From NCBI GenBank assembly GCA_036006525.1, contig DASYPP010000040.1:62001-126000 (forward strand): a stretch of 64,000 nt of DNA, written 5' to 3'. The position numbers and the translations under genes were made by a program. Positions within the stretch are counted from its first letter, which is position 1, and every line of letters starts with the position of its first letter. This document shows positions 63,246-64,000 of this stretch, one piece after another. The notes under the pieces are model-generated. The model was not told the DNA's origin. It saw only the letters and a program-made list of their open reading frames with translations, and searched no databases. Source of the DNA: DASYPP01 sp036006525. GTDB lineage: Bacteria; Gemmatimonadota; Gemmatimonadetes; Gemmatimonadales; GWC2-71-9.

Positions 63246-63641
63246 GTGCCCCAAACACCCCGGATTGCTCACATCGGCGTCGCGGTTCCGGACCTGGCCG
63301 TCGCGCTCGCATTCTATCGTGACGTACTCGGCCTGGTTCCCCATCCTCCAGAAACCGCCGATGGCGCCACCATTGTTTCCCTGCCCTTCGGCGAAGCCGA
63401 AGTCGAGTTGCTGAGCCCGGTAACCCCGGAGAGCCCGGTTGCCCGGTTCCTCGAAAAACGCGGCCCCGGTATTCATCATATATGCTACCGGGTCCCCGAC
63501 CTCGATGCGGCCCTGGAACGTTGCCGCCTCGCCGGCTATCGCCTGGTGGACGAGACGCCGCGCCAGGGTGCGGCGGGCCGCCGGATCGCCTTCATCCATC
63601 CCAAGTCCACCGCGGGGATCCTGCTGGAACTTACCGAGTAG
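63246..63641 (+). CDS. mce: Methylmalonyl-CoA epimerase
   Basis: A 131-residue VOC-fold enzyme interconverting R and S methylmalonyl-CoA. RIAHIGVAVPDLAVALAFYRDVLG near the start (metal His in AHIGVAV) and GIHHICYRVPDLDAAL near 79 with the last Glu in LLELTE supply the metal ligands. I favour GTG at 63246, with GGAG at 63237-63240; a GTG at 63231 in the same frame is an alternative start of five more residues. Propionate or branched-chain amino acid use is implied, consistent with the leucine-dehydrogenase-like gene. Confidence 0.9.
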   Translation: MPQTPRIAHIGVAVPDLAVALAFYRDVLGLVPHPPETADGATIVSLPFGEAEVELLSPVTPESPVARFLEKRGPGIHHICYRVPDLDAALERCRLAGYRLVDETPRQGAAGRRIAFIHPKSTAGILLELTE

Positions 63642-63671
63642 GAACGCCCGGTCGGGCTCGGAAGTTCCCGG

Positions 63672-64000
63672 TTAATGGCGCGTGCTGTCAGGCGGCGCGC
63701 AGGGACGGGCCGGGCTGCCGACCAACTCGAGATTGAACTGGTACACCAGCCATTCGCCCCGCCCGGTCCGGATCATGGTGAAGGGAACCACGTTGGTGCA
63801 CGAGGACCGGGACAGCTCGACCTGGATCAGGCGCTGGTTGTTCTCACCCGGCACTGGGTCATTGGACAGGACCCGGTACGTCGTACCCCGGAGAAACGCC
63901 TGCATGATCACGATGCGTTTCTGATAGTCCGGCGGGTTGTTGGTTCGAGACGCGGACCCCCGGGCGTTTCCCCAGTGGTCGGCCATGACCGTGACGTTGC
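63672..64000 (-). CDS. Hypothetical protein (partial)
   Basis: A reading frame open to the right end of the window, so its start is unknown; an ATG at 63986 is internal or possibly the start. The visible end has IVIMQAFLRGTTYRVLSND and a Cys-containing beta stretch (VELSRSSCTNVVPFTMI). No family recognised. It is convergent with the epimerase gene at a 30-base gap. Confidence 0.5.
   Translation of the reverse strand, partial: NVTVMADHWGNARGSASRTNNPPDYQKRIVIMQAFLRGTTYRVLSNDPVPGENNQRLIQVELSRSSCTNVVPFTMIRTGRGEWLVYQFNLELVGSPARPCAPPDSTRH

Noticed and set aside
63642..63671. A hairpin between the epimerase and the last gene (GGAAC...GTTCC)
   Set aside because: The stem is short and interrupted, no T-run; not strong enough to list as a terminator.

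Overview
The window is about two-thirds G+C, gene-dense and bacterial. Many neighbouring genes overlap by 1-4 bases (ATGA, GTGA or TGATG junctions), and GTG and TTG starts are frequent. The gene set suggests a Gram-negative, aerobic soil or water bacterium, most likely of the Gemmatimonadota: an oxidant-type housekeeping set, lipoproteins, a PEP-CTERM protein, minor type IV pilins, and a DUF4159 / DUF4175-like / TPR / Tat-protein cluster. The phylum is an inference from gene content; there is no rRNA here to confirm it. I see no prophage, insertion sequence, CRISPR array or plasmid function.

Layout. 1-5 kb: an incomplete fatty-acid-hydroxylase-type membrane enzyme, a formyltransferase-like protein, a 213-residue membrane protein, an HTTM membrane protein and a glutamine-dependent asparagine synthetase. 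5-10 kb: an FHA-PrsW membrane protease, a PAP2 phosphatase, a CPA2 cation/proton antiporter and small exported proteins. 10-11 kb: a lone PEP-CTERM protein with a textbook terminator, then tRNA-Met. 11.2-27.6 kb: one long minus-strand gene block: ftsB-like, eno, plsC-like, thiL, a secreted propeller protein, nnr, a Minf_1886-family protein, glyA, rpiB, a leucine-dehydrogenase-like gene, hbd, a CPBP protease, bioY, thiolase, two small genes, thrS and a 52-residue membrane protein. 27.7-38.6 kb: a plus-strand block of a BON protein, valS, an Ig-like lipoprotein, selA, gmhB-like, purN, purH and a DUF2723 membrane protein. 38.6-44.5 kb: small exported proteins, tRNA-Ser(UGA), a minus-strand minor-pilin operon and tRNA-Ser(GCU). 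44.6-47.3 kb: gltX and a CapA-like lipoprotein. 47.3-63.1 kb: minus-strand genes for secreted proteins, a fumarylacetoacetate-hydrolase-family enzyme, a JAMM-DinG helicase fusion, the Tat/TPR/DUF4175/DUF4159 cluster, rsmI, an unknown protein and trxA. The right end has methylmalonyl-CoA epimerase and an incomplete gene.

The most striking feature is not a gene. Eleven intergenic gaps each hold a long imperfect inverted repeat whose arms are built from short tandem words of about 7-9 bases. The word differs between loci (for example GTGACAA, GGACTAA, GTGAGAA, GGGAATG, GTGGGAAA, GGTGCAGG, TATGGCR). In most, the first arm starts at or overlaps the stop codon of the upstream gene, tends to be purine-rich in the transcript, and the second arm ends shortly before the next start codon. 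In the 11.0-27.6 kb block, all seven same-strand gaps of 80 bases or more contain one and shorter gaps do not. This looks like a recurrent way of building intercistronic hairpins rather than a transposed repeat family, because the sequences are mostly unrelated while the architecture is shared. I do not know a description of it; no search was possible.

The genes mainly form central metabolism and translation (eno, rpiB, glyA, purN-purH, thiolase/hbd, four aminoacyl-tRNA or tRNA-related loci), metabolite repair and cofactor supply (nnr, thiL, bioY), and envelope functions (PrsW, CPBP, PAP2, antiporter, DUF2723, pilins, lipoproteins).
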